Positions 9,279 to 18,197 are shown, counted from the stretch's first letter. The stretch is DNA of 64,000 nucleotides from an uncultured Roseobacter sp. (GCF_947488185.1 NZ_CANKYM010000001.1:930001-994000); one strand, 5' to 3'. Notes: a model not told the origin generated them from the sequence alone. Made by a program: numbers and translations.

Positions 9279-9748
9279 AGAACCCAGGCCTTCATTTTTT
9301 CCGTCCACCGCGGATTCAGCCAATCGGCGCAAAGCATGCGGCTGTCCTCTGACGCGCCGTCCTTCAGCCAGATGTTCAGCGCATTTTCCGGCCGCAGTTC
9401 GCCCAGCCTGTCGGGCCACTCTACGAGGCAGATCGCGGTCTCAAAAGCCTCTCCCAGACCCAGCTCCTCGATCTCGCCCACGGTGCCGATGCGGTAGAGA
9501 TCGGCATGCCAAAGGGGGCCGACGATGGTGTCATAGGTCTGCACGAGGGTGAACGTGGGAGAGGGAATATCTTCGGGCGCGATCAGCACGGACCGGATCA
9601 GGTGCCGCGCGAAATGGGTTTTGCCAGCGCCCACGGGGCCGTTCAGCAAAACGGTATCCCCCGGTTCGAGCATGGGTCCGAGTGCCGCTGCCGCCAAAGC
9701 GGTCGCATCGCTGGTGTCAAACTGATGGGAAATCTGGTTGGCGGTCAT
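9275..9748 (-). CDS. tsaE: tRNA t6A biosynthesis ATPase TsaE
   Basis: ATPase of the TsaBDE complex that makes N6-threonylcarbamoyladenosine at position 37 of ANN-decoding tRNAs. Walker A GPVGAGKTHFAR is near residues 38-49, followed by the family hallmark SPTFTLVQTYD and LWHADLYRIG. The C-terminus carries LVEWPDRLGELRPENAL. The length of 157 aa is normal. It heads the ATGA-coupled run tsaE > amgK > murU > addB > addA. Its partner tsaD is in the same window at about 20.9-22.0 kb. Confidence 0.95.
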   Translation of the reverse strand: MTANQISHQFDTSDATALAAAALGPMLEPGDTVLLNGPVGAGKTHFARHLIRSVLIAPEDIPSPTFTLVQTYDTIVGPLWHADLYRIGTVGEIEELGLGEAFETAICLVEWPDRLGELRPENALNIWLKDGASEDSRMLCADWLNPRWTEKMKAWVL

Positions 9749-9795
9749 GCCCCATGCTTACCGCGCGCAGGGTTGGCTGCAAGGGGTAAGAGGGT

Positions 9796-11346
9796 TCAGG
9801 CAGACGGGCGGTTGAGCTTTGTCCGTGCTGACTTGGCTTTCGTTGCACCGGTCGGGATGAAACGGATGACCGTTGCCCCGGACGCAATACGTGACACAGT
9901 GCACGAAAGAGCGGTACCGTCGCTGAGCTTTGCCGGCATATCCCAGGTGGTACGATCGCCATAGCCGCGGACAAAATCCGTCAACGCAGGCCAGCGCGTG
10001 CCCGGTTTGCATAGGCGTTTCCATTCGTGCACGGAATCCGCGATGGTCACATCGGCAAAGGAATTGTCCGGATCGAGCCCCCAAAGCTCCCGGTAGGCAA
10101 TGTTGCAGAAGGTCAGAACGCCGGTGGAGGAGAAGACAACCAATGCTTCATCGAACGTGTCCATAAGAGACTGTCCAAGCTCCAGCTCGGCGCGGAAGTT
10201 CCGTGTTAGAGACACTTCAGCACTAATATCTTCGATTAGAAAGGCGATGGCCCCGTCGGGATGTGGCCGCCCGCGGACCCGGTAGGTCTGCCCGGTCTCC
10301 AGAGTCCATGTCTCCTGATACCGACCGTCCGTGGCGGCGGCGATTACTTCTGAGATCTCCTGGCGCCAGGAATGATAATTCTTGGGCTCCGGCATCCGAC
10401 GGTTTTCGCGCATCCGGTCGAAGAATGACAAAAGCGTCGGGCGCCCGCTCAGGAAATCGGCGGGCAGGTCGGTCAGATCAATCAGGGCCGGGTTGAAGAG
10501 GGCCAACTGTCCGTTTCGGTCGAAAATGGCCAGGCCAATGGAGAGTTGTGCAAAGGTCTTTGCCAGGGTCTGTACGAAATTGCGCTGGGCGACTTCCGAT
10601 TTCACCACCGCATTCACATCCACCGCGTGGAATATCGTGATGTCACCGACGGTGACCGCATTCACGTCGTACCAGTCTTTCCTGCCATCCGCCTTGGATT
10701 GGGTAGACACGCGCTGCCGACCAGTGCTCTCGTTTGCGGCATCAGAAACCTCGAAAACGGGTTTGGTTGTTTGGGGGGCCGTGTTGTGTAACCGGTTGTA
10801 CAGATCCTCGTAAGCCGCATTGTGCCATGTAACCTTGCCCATCTGGTCCACCTGCCAGACCGCGTGCGGTGTCGTGTCGCTGGCCCGCCGCAAATCGGCG
10901 AGCTCCCGGTGCAGCGCGCGCAGTTTTTGCGACTGTGCGGCGTTGATCATCCGGTCATCGTCCATATGAATCTGGGTAAACTGCCCACGGTGTGTGAGTT
11001 TGAGGGTCGCCGTGTCCTCGGCATGCCGCGCGGGCACTGTAACGGACCCAGGTTGGTTTGACATTGGGTGTTCTGGCAGGCTGGGAAACCGGTTCAGCAT
11101 GCGTTCACGCCAGGATTGCCAGTCATCCTGGCCAGGGATCAACCGATAGAGTTGTTGCGCAGTTTCAGATGCATGATGCAGGTCTTCCCGGTCGAAGAGG
11201 AAAGAGATACCGTCCGGACGGCTTTCGCGCGTCATGTCGGGTGACGGGCTCGCCGACGTGGGACCCGGTCGCATGATCCAGAATAATGCGGCACCTGTGC
11301 TGAGCCCGGCAGCAGCGACGATGGCCGCTATGTCCCAAAAAGGCAT
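9796..11346 (-). CDS. Multi-PAS signalling protein without kinase domain
   Basis: A 516-residue protein with an N-terminal hydrophobic anchor (about residues 6-24, IAAIVAAAGLSTGAALFWIM). A linker is followed by three PAS-like units, at about residues 150-240, 265-375 and 385-495; motifs such as ALFNPALIDLTDLP and LTFCNIAYRELWGLDPDN are PAS cores. No DHp histidine box, HATPase, GGDEF, EAL or output domain follows. The next gene begins 47 nt downstream, so nothing has been lost to a frameshift nearby. It lies on the same strand just downstream of regB. It may be a sensor or adaptor acting on a separate partner; its function is unknown. Confidence 0.8.
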   Translation of the reverse strand: MPFWDIAAIVAAAGLSTGAALFWIMRPGPTSASPSPDMTRESRPDGISFLFDREDLHHASETAQQLYRLIPGQDDWQSWRERMLNRFPSLPEHPMSNQPGSVTVPARHAEDTATLKLTHRGQFTQIHMDDDRMINAAQSQKLRALHRELADLRRASDTTPHAVWQVDQMGKVTWHNAAYEDLYNRLHNTAPQTTKPVFEVSDAANESTGRQRVSTQSKADGRKDWYDVNAVTVGDITIFHAVDVNAVVKSEVAQRNFVQTLAKTFAQLSIGLAIFDRNGQLALFNPALIDLTDLPADFLSGRPTLLSFFDRMRENRRMPEPKNYHSWRQEISEVIAAATDGRYQETWTLETGQTYRVRGRPHPDGAIAFLIEDISAEVSLTRNFRAELELGQSLMDTFDEALVVFSSTGVLTFCNIAYRELWGLDPDNSFADVTIADSVHEWKRLCKPGTRWPALTDFVRGYGDRTTWDMPAKLSDGTALSCTVSRIASGATVIRFIPTGATKAKSARTKLNRPSA

Positions 11347-11429
11347 GAGCCGAACAATCCCTGTTTCAGATGAAGACAGGTTTACTATTCCTTGGCGTTA
11401 GTTAACGGCTGGTTAATTTCCCGAACGGC

Positions 11430-12818
11430 TCAGACAGCGAACTGGCGGTTTTCCCCGAATTGGCGGGCTTGGTCGCGGCCATGGGCATCGATGCGCTGTC
11501 GCTCCCATGTCACATGCACGATAGCGCCCAGATCGGTGCGCTTGCCCTCCTCCACCGCAACAGGATCGCGACCATTGGCAAAGCGGAGTTCCGCGCCAGA
11601 CCGTTCAAGAAGGGTTTTCGCGATAAACAGACCCAGCCCCATGCCTTCGTACCCCGGCCGCAGGCCGCTACTGGCCGTGTTGCGCCGACGGCGCATGAAC
11701 GGATCACCGATCCGCCCCAAAAGCTGTGGCGGAAAGCCGCACCCGTCGTCCATGATGCGTAAGGAAATGCTGTCGTCACTCCAACCGGCTTCGATCCAAA
11801 TGTCCGTTTCCGCGAAATCGACGGCGTTCTGGATGAGGTTCCGCAAACCGTGGATGATCTCCGGTTTGCGCAGGATGGAGGGTTGCTCCGTGGGATCGCC
11901 CAGATGGTGGAAGTGCACGGTCTTGCCGCGCCCCATATGCGGTTCGGCGGCCTCTTCGATCACCGCCATGAGGGGTGCCTGCCGGAGATGCAGATCATCC
12001 TTTCCAGCGCGTCCCATGTCTCGCAGAATGTCGCGGCACCGATCCGCCTGCTCACGGATGAGTGCTGCGTCTTCCCGCAGGTCGGGATGATTGATCAGCT
12101 CTTCATACAATTCGCCACTGGCCAGCTTGATGGTCGCCAGCGGCGTGCCCAATTCGTGCGCCGCCGCTGCAACGACACCACCAAGATCCGTCAGTTTCTG
12201 CTCGCGCGCCAGCGCCATTTGGGTGGCGGCCAAAGCGTCCGACATGGAGTGGATTTCTGAGGTAACCCGCACGGAATAGGCGCTGATAAAGACAATTGCG
12301 ATGATCAGGGCGATCCAATGGCCAAAAACGAACAGCTGCGGGATCTCCAAAATCAACCCGCTGTCGGTGCGCAGGGGCAGATGGATCTGCGACAGGATGG
12401 ACACCATTAGAATCGCAGTGCTGCCCAGAAGAACCGTTGATCTGAGGGTGAGAACAGCTGCGGAAATCGTGACGGGCCCCAGCATCAGAAGGGCAAAGGG
12501 ATTATGCAGCCCACCGGTCAGGAACAACAGAATGCTGAGTTGAAGCAAATCGAACATCACCATAAGCATGTTCTCGACTTCGCCGAGCCGTTTGTTTTCC
12601 GGGAAAATGAAGATGGCCACCAGATTGGCGATGACCGAGGCGCCGATGACCAGATAGCAGAGCCCCAGCTCCAGTTGCAGCCCGTACCAATGCTGCGCCA
12701 CCGTGATCGCCGTGAGCTGGCCGCCAATGGCAAACCAGCGCAACAGGATCATCGTGCGCAGCCGTATCCAACTGGCGCGCGTGTCCCCGCCGAGAGGTCT
12801 GACAGTGTTTTCCTGCAT
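11430..12818 (-). CDS. regB: Redox-sensing histidine kinase RegB (PrrB/ActS family)
   Basis: Membrane sensor kinase that lowers or raises RegA phosphorylation according to oxygen and quinone redox state, controlling respiration, photosynthesis, nitrogen and carbon fixation genes in Rhodobacterales. It has six hydrophobic segments within residues 20-182. The quinone-linked heptapeptide GGLHNPF is at 102-108. The H-box AHELGTPLATIK has His221, and the redox-switch cysteine motif DRCRDILRDM has Cys261. The C-terminal ATPase N-box (LRNLIQNAVDFAE) and G-box (GMGLGLFIAKTLLERSGA) are present. At 462 aa it matches the family. It is divergent from senC, the normal arrangement. Confidence 0.96.
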   Translation of the reverse strand: MQENTVRPLGGDTRASWIRLRTMILLRWFAIGGQLTAITVAQHWYGLQLELGLCYLVIGASVIANLVAIFIFPENKRLGEVENMLMVMFDLLQLSILLFLTGGLHNPFALLMLGPVTISAAVLTLRSTVLLGSTAILMVSILSQIHLPLRTDSGLILEIPQLFVFGHWIALIIAIVFISAYSVRVTSEIHSMSDALAATQMALAREQKLTDLGGVVAAAAHELGTPLATIKLASGELYEELINHPDLREDAALIREQADRCRDILRDMGRAGKDDLHLRQAPLMAVIEEAAEPHMGRGKTVHFHHLGDPTEQPSILRKPEIIHGLRNLIQNAVDFAETDIWIEAGWSDDSISLRIMDDGCGFPPQLLGRIGDPFMRRRRNTASSGLRPGYEGMGLGLFIAKTLLERSGAELRFANGRDPVAVEEGKRTDLGAIVHVTWERQRIDAHGRDQARQFGENRQFAV

Positions 12819-12918
12819 CCGGGCTCACCGCATGTTGAGTTGCATAGATGTCGCAGGACGGTACGACTTCGATTTGATAGGAACACCCTAACGCTGCAAA
12901 TCAGGAGAAGCGACACCC

Positions 12919-13536
12919 ATGCGCTATATCGCCCCCCTTTCCGCTATCGCCATCTTTGGTCTTCTGGCCGGGATCTGGTTTGCCACGCAATCGCCGACGG
13001 GTGACGACGCTTATGCGCAATGCAGCGCAAGCCAGGTTGCCGGTGGTGCGGGTGCGATTGGTGGTCCGTTTGAGCTGGTGAATGCAGCTGGCGAAACCGT
13101 CACGGATCAGGATGTGATCACCGAACCCACGCTGCTGTACTTCGGCTATACCTTCTGCCCGGACGTTTGCCCGATCGACACGGCGCGGAATGCGGATGCC
13201 GTGGATATGCTCGCGGAGAAAAACATTTCCGTCACGCCGGTTTTTATCTCCATCGATCCCAAGCGCGACACTCCTGAAGTTGTCGGAGATTTCGCACAGA
13301 ACCTGCATGAACGGATGATCGGCCTGACAGGTTCGCCAGAGCAGGTGAAAGCGGCGAGCGAGGCTTATCGCACGTATTACAAGGCGCATGACGGGGACGA
13401 TGATTACTACCTCGTCGATCACTCGACATTCAGTTATCTGGTGCTGCCGGAAAAGGGTTTCGTCGAGTTTTTCCGGCGTGAGGCGACGGCTCAGGACATC
13501 GCGGACACCGTTGCCTGCTTTGTGGAAAACACCTGA
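12919..13536 (+). CDS. senC: SCO1/SenC/PrrC family copper protein
   Basis: Membrane-anchored copper chaperone and thiol-disulfide protein of the thioredoxin fold, needed for assembly of the CuA centre of cytochrome c oxidase and reported to affect RegB/PrrB signalling. The N-terminal anchor is residues 5-22. The CxxxC copper motif FCPDVCP has Cys80 and Cys84, with the distal ligand His168 in YLVDHSTFSYLV. At 205 aa it fits the family. A strong AGGAGAAG ribosome site precedes the ATG. Its divergence from regB and position before regA are the conserved layout. Confidence 0.96.
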   Translation: MRYIAPLSAIAIFGLLAGIWFATQSPTGDDAYAQCSASQVAGGAGAIGGPFELVNAAGETVTDQDVITEPTLLYFGYTFCPDVCPIDTARNADAVDMLAEKNISVTPVFISIDPKRDTPEVVGDFAQNLHERMIGLTGSPEQVKAASEAYRTYYKAHDGDDDYYLVDHSTFSYLVLPEKGFVEFFRREATAQDIADTVACFVENT

Positions 13537-13620
13537 AACCACCACACATGGTTTGACGAGTGCCCTGCACTGCCACATATTGCATAAGGATGACTGACAA
13601 CCGTGCTAAGGAAAGCGCCG

Positions 13621-14175
13621 ATGCAGGAAGCTGCTCAATTGGACCTCGGAGAAGACGCCAGTCTTTTGCTGGTGGATGACGATGAACCTTTTCTGCGTCG
13701 GCTTGCCAAGGCGATGGAGAAACGCGGTTTTTCCGTGGAGACTGCGGACTCCGTAGCGGCAGGCAAGGCGATTGCGACAGCCCGGCCCCCGGCCTACGCC
13801 GTGGTCGATTTAAGGCTCGAAGACGGAAATGGCCTCGATGTGGTCGAGGTGCTGCGTGAGAAACGTCCCGACATTCGGGTTGTCGTGTTGACGGGATATG
13901 GTGCAATTGCGACAGCCGTAGCCGCCGTGAAAATTGGTGCGACGGACTATTTGTCGAAACCAGCTGACGCGGCGGATATCGTGAACGCCTTGTTGGCACG
14001 GGGGGATGATCTACCGCCGCCGCCCGAAAATCCGATGAGCGCGGATCGCGTGCGATGGGAGCATATCCAGCGGGTGTTTGAACTCTGTGACCGCAATGTC
14101 AGTGAAACCGCACGACGCCTGAACATGCACCGCAGAACGCTGCAGCGCATACTGGCAAAGCGCTCGCCAAGATAG
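13621..14175 (+). CDS. regA: Global response regulator RegA (PrrA/ActR)
   Basis: DNA-binding response regulator phosphorylated by RegB. The receiver domain (residues 12-130) has the acidic pair in LLLVDDDEPF and phospho-acceptor Asp63 in VVDLRLEDGNG. The switch residues are in VLTGYG and SKPAD. The C-terminus (about 140-184) carries a Fis-type helix-turn-helix with NVSETARRLNMHRRTLQRIL. The start was set at the ATG following AAGGAAAG, giving 184 aa, the same size as RegA of Rhodobacter capsulatus; a GTG 18 nt upstream lacks this spacing. The hvrA gene that can follow regA in Rhodobacter is not seen here. Confidence 0.96.
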   Translation: MQEAAQLDLGEDASLLLVDDDEPFLRRLAKAMEKRGFSVETADSVAAGKAIATARPPAYAVVDLRLEDGNGLDVVEVLREKRPDIRVVVLTGYGAIATAVAAVKIGATDYLSKPADAADIVNALLARGDDLPPPPENPMSADRVRWEHIQRVFELCDRNVSETARRLNMHRRTLQRILAKRSPR

Positions 14176-14184
14176 ACCCGTGGC

Positions 14185-14262
14185 AAGGTGGCCTGAAAGC
14201 CCACCCTACCTGCCGCCATCACCCTTTCCGCCAACAGGTAGGGTGGGCTTTCAGGCCACCTT
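14185..14262. repeat. Long perfect inverted repeat between regA and GNAT gene
   Basis: Two 28-nt arms (14185-14212 and 14235-14262) are exact reverse complements around a 22-nt loop. The inner end of each arm holds GCCCACCCTACCTG or its complement. TTTTT overlaps the right end, so RNA read on the plus strand would form a terminator-like hairpin for regA. A related palindrome lies between serC and serA (51988-52045), so this is probably a dispersed REP/MITE-like element reused as a terminator between convergent genes. Confidence 0.85.
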
Positions 14263-14264
14263 TT

Positions 14265-14750
14265 TCAGATGTCGTATCGTTTGCTGATCTTGTTGACCAG
14301 TTGCCCGGACGCCAAAGCAACATCCTCGTCAAAGTGCCAGTCTCTGAACCCTCGGCTTTGATAATAGGTCAGCCCCCCTGTGTTGTCCGCGCGGATCGTG
14401 GCATTGATCCACACATAGCCCAGTTCTTTTGCCGCTTTAGCCGTTGCATCGAAGAGCGCTGATCCAATCCCCAGGCCGGTTTGACCCACCTTCACAAATG
14501 TGGCGATGTCCACGGCATCGGGTGGCAGCTTTGGATGGGGTTCAAGCAGCTGAAATCCAACGACCTCTTCCTGTTCGTTCACCGCCACATGCCAGGCGGA
14601 CCCGCTTGAATGGCCTGCCATCCAGTCTTTCAGATCATCGCCCGTCACAGGCTTTGTCAGCGCTGTTGTCCCACCGATTTCGATGATTTCATTCAACAGC
14701 TGCGCCATGGAGGCGCAGTCGAGAGGCAATGCCGGTCGCACGTGAATCAT
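14265..14750 (-). CDS. GNAT family N-acetyltransferase
   Basis: Predicted acetyl-CoA dependent N-acetyltransferase of unknown substrate, 161 aa. The acetyl-CoA binding motif A is seen in VKVGQTGLGIGSALFDATAKAAKELG (about residues 87-112), and the C-terminal motif B in RADNTGGLTYYQSRGF. The pattern resembles phosphinothricin-acetyltransferase-like GNATs (N-terminal IRPA...DCASMAQLLNEII), but no substrate can be assigned. The start codon overlaps the stop of the HD-domain gene as ATGA, so the two are co-translated. The stop codon touches the palindromic element. Confidence 0.87.
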   Translation of the reverse strand: MIHVRPALPLDCASMAQLLNEIIEIGGTTALTKPVTGDDLKDWMAGHSSGSAWHVAVNEQEEVVGFQLLEPHPKLPPDAVDIATFVKVGQTGLGIGSALFDATAKAAKELGYVWINATIRADNTGGLTYYQSRGFRDWHFDEDVALASGQLVNKISKRYDI

Positions 14751-15346
14751 CCCATTTCCTCCAGGAGCATTGCGTGACGCTCGGTAAAGGCGCGGCGGGT
14801 CTCGACCGGCGGGCGCAACACGATCTGCAGGTCGTCCATGGCTCTGGCGTCCGGCTTGCCAAAAAACTTGCTGGCCTCAGCTTGTGAAAACCCCGCAATC
14901 TGCGTGGCTTCCATCCAGGCGCTGATCTTGTCGGCCTTTTTGATCTGTTTCTTGATCTGAACGGGAATCGCTGCTGGCAGACCAAACCGAATATGCACCG
15001 CTGCCGCCAGGCGATCATCCAGCGCGCCATAGTCCGGACCAACGGCTGCCTTGACCGGGGAAATCATGTCTCCGATGACATATTCCGGCGCGTCATGCAG
15101 CAGCGCTGCAAGACGCCATTTGGCGGGCGCTTTCGGGGCGATACGGCCAAAAAGCGTCTCTACCAAAAGCGAATGTTCGGCCACGGAGTAGGCGTGATCT
15201 CCCCGTGTCTGGCCGTTCCAACGCGCAACAAAGGCCAGACCGTGGGCAATGTCTTCGATCTCAATATCGACGGGCGTCGGGTCGAGCAGGTCAAGCCTGC
15301 GTCCTGACAGCATCCGCTGCCATGCGCGTGCCGGCGATCTGGCCAT
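14747..15346 (-). CDS. HD-domain phosphohydrolase (YfbR-like)
   Basis: Predicted metal-dependent phosphohydrolase of 199 aa. The HD signature residues are visible as VAEHSLLVETLF, LLHDAPEYVIGD and a downstream Asp in KKADKISAWMEATQ, matching the H...HD...D metal ligands. By homology to YfbR-type proteins it could dephosphorylate nucleotides, but the substrate is not determined by sequence. It is the first gene of a two-gene unit with the GNAT acetyltransferase, which overlaps it by 4 nt. Confidence 0.88.
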   Translation of the reverse strand: MARSPARAWQRMLSGRRLDLLDPTPVDIEIEDIAHGLAFVARWNGQTRGDHAYSVAEHSLLVETLFGRIAPKAPAKWRLAALLHDAPEYVIGDMISPVKAAVGPDYGALDDRLAAAVHIRFGLPAAIPVQIKKQIKKADKISAWMEATQIAGFSQAEASKFFGKPDARAMDDLQIVLRPPVETRRAFTERHAMLLEEMG

Positions 15347-15551
15347 ATCGGGTCATCCTCGTGTGTTTGCACCTGATTATCCCGCGGCCTGGTCACTGGC
15401 AAATCCCTTCCTCACGATAAGAGCACAGGAATGTGCAGGCTGGTGCGTCGCAAATCCGCATGATCGGGCTTATATTGAAATTATCTACAGCAACAGGCGC
15501 ACGGCGTCTTATTACCTTCATGCGGTGCGCCCCTGATCAAGGAGCAATCCC

Positions 15552-15857
15552 ATGTTTAAACGTCTTTTTTCGGCAGCCCTTGTCTTTGGCGCAGCAGCGC
15601 TCGCGCCCCCCTTGGCGGCCCAGACCGCTTGCCTCCCGCGCGGCGACCTCGTCAATTCGCTAAAAAGCACTTACAGCGAACAAATGGCGGGTGGCGGTCT
15701 GCAAGACGCGTCGCGACTGATCGAAATCTGGACCTCCCTACGTACCGGCAGTTTCACCATCTTTATCACGCGCCCGGACGGTATTAGTTGCGTGGTTGCA
15801 AGTGGCCAGGACTGGTACTCGGTCCCGCAACCTATTGGCGAAGGTGTCAAAGGGTAA
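15552..15857 (+). CDS. Small secreted hypothetical protein
   Basis: A 101-residue protein with a clear Sec signal peptide (MFKRLFSAALVFGAAALAPPLAAQ, cleavage likely after AAQ at about 24). The mature part is about 77 aa with two cysteines (CLPRGDL and ISCVVASG) that could form a disulfide. An AAGGAG ribosome site lies 7 nt before the ATG. It stands alone between the divergent HD gene and ahcY. I recognise no named domain; similar small periplasmic proteins are common in this order. Confidence 0.75.
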   Translation: MFKRLFSAALVFGAAALAPPLAAQTACLPRGDLVNSLKSTYSEQMAGGGLQDASRLIEIWTSLRTGSFTIFITRPDGISCVVASGQDWYSVPQPIGEGVKG

Positions 15858-15933
15858 GGTCGTATTACTCCATTGTCCCTTTTAAGCCTCGGTGCTATCT
15901 GAACGACAACTTTGGATGCAGGGAATGTGAATG

Positions 15934-17322
15934 ATGGCAGAAGATTTTATCGTGCGTGACATCGCGCTCGCCGAATACGGGCGCAAGGAACTCGACATTG
16001 CGGAAACGGAAATGCCGGGCCTGATGGCGCTGCGCGACGAGTATGGCGAGAGCAAGCCGCTCAAGGGCGCGCGCATTGTCGGCTCTCTGCATATGACGAT
16101 CCAGACGGCCGTTCTGATTGAAACGCTTGTGGCGTTGGGCGCGGATGTGCGCTGGGCGTCCTGCAACATCTTCTCCACCCAAGACCATGCGGCGGCTGCG
16201 ATTGCCGCAGGCGGCACGCCGGTCTTTGCGATCAAAGGTCAGTCGCTGGAAGAGCACTGGGACTATCTCGACAGGTCGTTCATGTTCCCTGAGGGCCCGA
16301 ACCTGATCCTGGATGATGGTGGCGATGCGACACTGTATATTCTGCTTGGCGCCCGCGCCGAAGCCGGAGAGGAAATTATTCCTGTTCCCGGCTCTGAAGA
16401 GGAAGTCGCGATCAAGGCGCAGATCAAAAAGCGCATGGAAGAAAGCCCCGGCTGGTTCACCAAAATGCGCGATCAGATTGTCGGCGTCTCTGAAGAGACA
16501 ACAACCGGCGTACACCGTCTGTATGAGCTGGTGCGCGAAGGCCAGCTGCCCTTCCCGGCGATCAACGTGAACGATTCCGTGACCAAGTCGAAGTTCGACA
16601 ATAAATACGGCTGCAAGGAATCGCTGGTCGACGGTATCCGCCGTGCGACAGACACCATGATGGCGGGCAAGGTTGCCGTTGTGATGGGATATGGCGATGT
16701 GGGCAAAGGCTCGGCGGCCTCGCTGCGCGGTGCCGGTGCCCGCGTGAAAGTGACCGAAGTGGACCCGATCTGCGCGCTGCAGGCCGCAATGGACGGCTTT
16801 GAGGTTGTGCTGCTGGAAGATGTCGTCGGGTCAGCGGATATCTTTATCACCACCACGGGCAACAAGGACGTGATCCGCATCGAGCACATGCGCGAGATGA
16901 AGGACATGGCGATTGTCGGCAACATCGGCCACTTTGACAACGAAATTCAGGTTGCCGCGCTGAAGAACCACAAATGGACCAGCATAAAAGAACAGGTGGA
17001 CATGATCGAGATGCCGAACGGCAACCGTCTGATCCTGCTGTCTGAGGGCCGCCTGCTGAACCTCGGTAACGCCACCGGCCACCCGTCGTTTGTGATGTCC
17101 GCCTCTTTCACCAACCAGGTTCTGGCGCAGATCGAGCTCTGGACCAAAGGGGATGAGTACAACAACGAGGTCTACATCCTGCCCAAGCATCTGGATGAAA
17201 AGGTCGCGCGCCTGCATCTGGACCGGATCGGTGTGAAACTGACAGAGCTCGACAAGGATCAGGCAGCCTATATCGGCGTCGCCCCCGAAGGCCCGTTCAA
17301 GCCGGAACACTACCGCTACTAG
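15934..17322 (+). CDS. ahcY: Adenosylhomocysteinase (SAH hydrolase)
   Basis: Cytoplasmic NAD-dependent enzyme that splits S-adenosylhomocysteine to adenosine and homocysteine, closing the methylation cycle. The C-terminus FKPEHYRY is the family's characteristic ending. The NAD domain shows [23 protein letters not shown], and the substrate region [10 protein letters not shown] is typical. The frame opens ATGATG; the second ATG ([19 protein letters not shown]) fits homologues and sits 8 nt from GGGAA, giving 462 aa. ahcY close to reg genes is conserved in Rhodobacter. I saw no recognisable SAH riboswitch in the short leader. Confidence 0.97.
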   Translation: MAEDFIVRDIALAEYGRKELDIAETEMPGLMALRDEYGESKPLKGARIVGSLHMTIQTAVLIETLVALGADVRWASCNIFSTQDHAAAAIAAGGTPVFAIKGQSLEEHWDYLDRSFMFPEGPNLILDDGGDATLYILLGARAEAGEEIIPVPGSEEEVAIKAQIKKRMEESPGWFTKMRDQIVGVSEETTTGVHRLYELVREGQLPFPAINVNDSVTKSKFDNKYGCKESLVDGIRRATDTMMAGKVAVVMGYGDVGKGSAASLRGAGARVKVTEVDPICALQAAMDGFEVVLLEDVVGSADIFITTTGNKDVIRIEHMREMKDMAIVGNIGHFDNEIQVAALKNHKWTSIKEQVDMIEMPNGNRLILLSEGRLLNLGNATGHPSFVMSASFTNQVLAQIELWTKGDEYNNEVYILPKHLDEKVARLHLDRIGVKLTELDKDQAAYIGVAPEGPFKPEHYRY

Positions 17323-17326
17323 GCGC

Positions 17327-18076
17327 GTGCCGGATCAGCCGGAGACAGAGCCTGACAAGATCAGACGCCGCCCCGCATTAGGTCGGGCGGCGTTTGTCAT
17401 TCTGTGCGCCGCCCTGTTCGGTGCGTATCGTTTGATGACCCTGCCGGATACGCCCCTGCCCGCCGCCTGGAACCCCATGGCACCGCTATCCGTCAATGAT
17501 CCGGTCACGCCATTGACCCACTGGAAACTGAGCCGGGCGCTGGCCGCGCCCGAGGTGTGTCTGCAGGTTTTGATGACCGGGGCCTTGGCGCAACCCCTGC
17601 CCGATCTCGTGGAAAACGCCCAATGCGGCATTGCCGATCAGGTCTTGCTGTCTGGTGTCTCCGGTGCACGTCTCGATCCGTTGAATACGCGGTGCCAGAC
17701 AGCCCTGCGCATGGCGATGTGGATGGAACATGGGGTGCATCCGGCTGCGGAACACCATTTCGGACAGCGCATTGCCCGCGTGAACCATATCTCCAGCTAT
17801 TCATGTCGACCCATTCGTACGCCCCGTGGCACTGCAGCCCGGATGAGCACGCATGCACGGGCCGAAGCCGTGGATATCGCTGGCTTCGTGCTGGCGGATG
17901 GCACGCGGATTTCACTGTTGGAAAGCTGGGGGGAAGATGGTCCGGCGGGCGCCTTTCTTGCGGATGTGCGCAATGCGGCCTGTACGTGGTTTCGCCTGAC
18001 GTTGGGACCTTCCTTCAACCGATTGCATGCCGATCATTTCCACCTGCAGCATCGCGGCAGTGGCCTGTGCCGATAA
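17327..18076 (+). CDS. Extensin-like family protein
   Basis: A 249-residue membrane-anchored or exported protein with a hydrophobic segment at about residues 19-37 (AAFVILCAALFGAYRLM). Its C-terminal domain is the bacterial extensin-like type, with cysteines at CLQVLM, CGIAD, CQTALR, CRPIRT and C-terminal SGLC, and the conserved THARAEAVDIAGF and NRLHADHFHLQH. The Asp/His pattern resembles D,D-peptidase-like metal sites, so a cell-wall role is possible but unproven. It begins with GTG 5 nt after the ahcY stop, suggesting co-transcription. Confidence 0.82.
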   Translation: MPDQPETEPDKIRRRPALGRAAFVILCAALFGAYRLMTLPDTPLPAAWNPMAPLSVNDPVTPLTHWKLSRALAAPEVCLQVLMTGALAQPLPDLVENAQCGIADQVLLSGVSGARLDPLNTRCQTALRMAMWMEHGVHPAAEHHFGQRIARVNHISSYSCRPIRTPRGTAARMSTHARAEAVDIAGFVLADGTRISLLESWGEDGPAGAFLADVRNAACTWFRLTLGPSFNRLHADHFHLQHRGSGLCR

Positions 18077-18197
18077 GCAGGGCTTTGCAACGGGGAATGC
18101 GACAGACAAAAACTCCTTTTGTGAATGGAAATATGTGATTAGTCTTGCGCGCAACGGTCGGACACCCCGGCCGATTTTGCCAGGTGGGAGAATTTTT

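Noticed and set aside
15858..15933. Possible SAH riboswitch before ahcY
   Set aside because: The leader is about 75 nt and I could not see conserved pairing or core sequences of the known SAH or SAM/SAH riboswitches; a covariance search would settle it.
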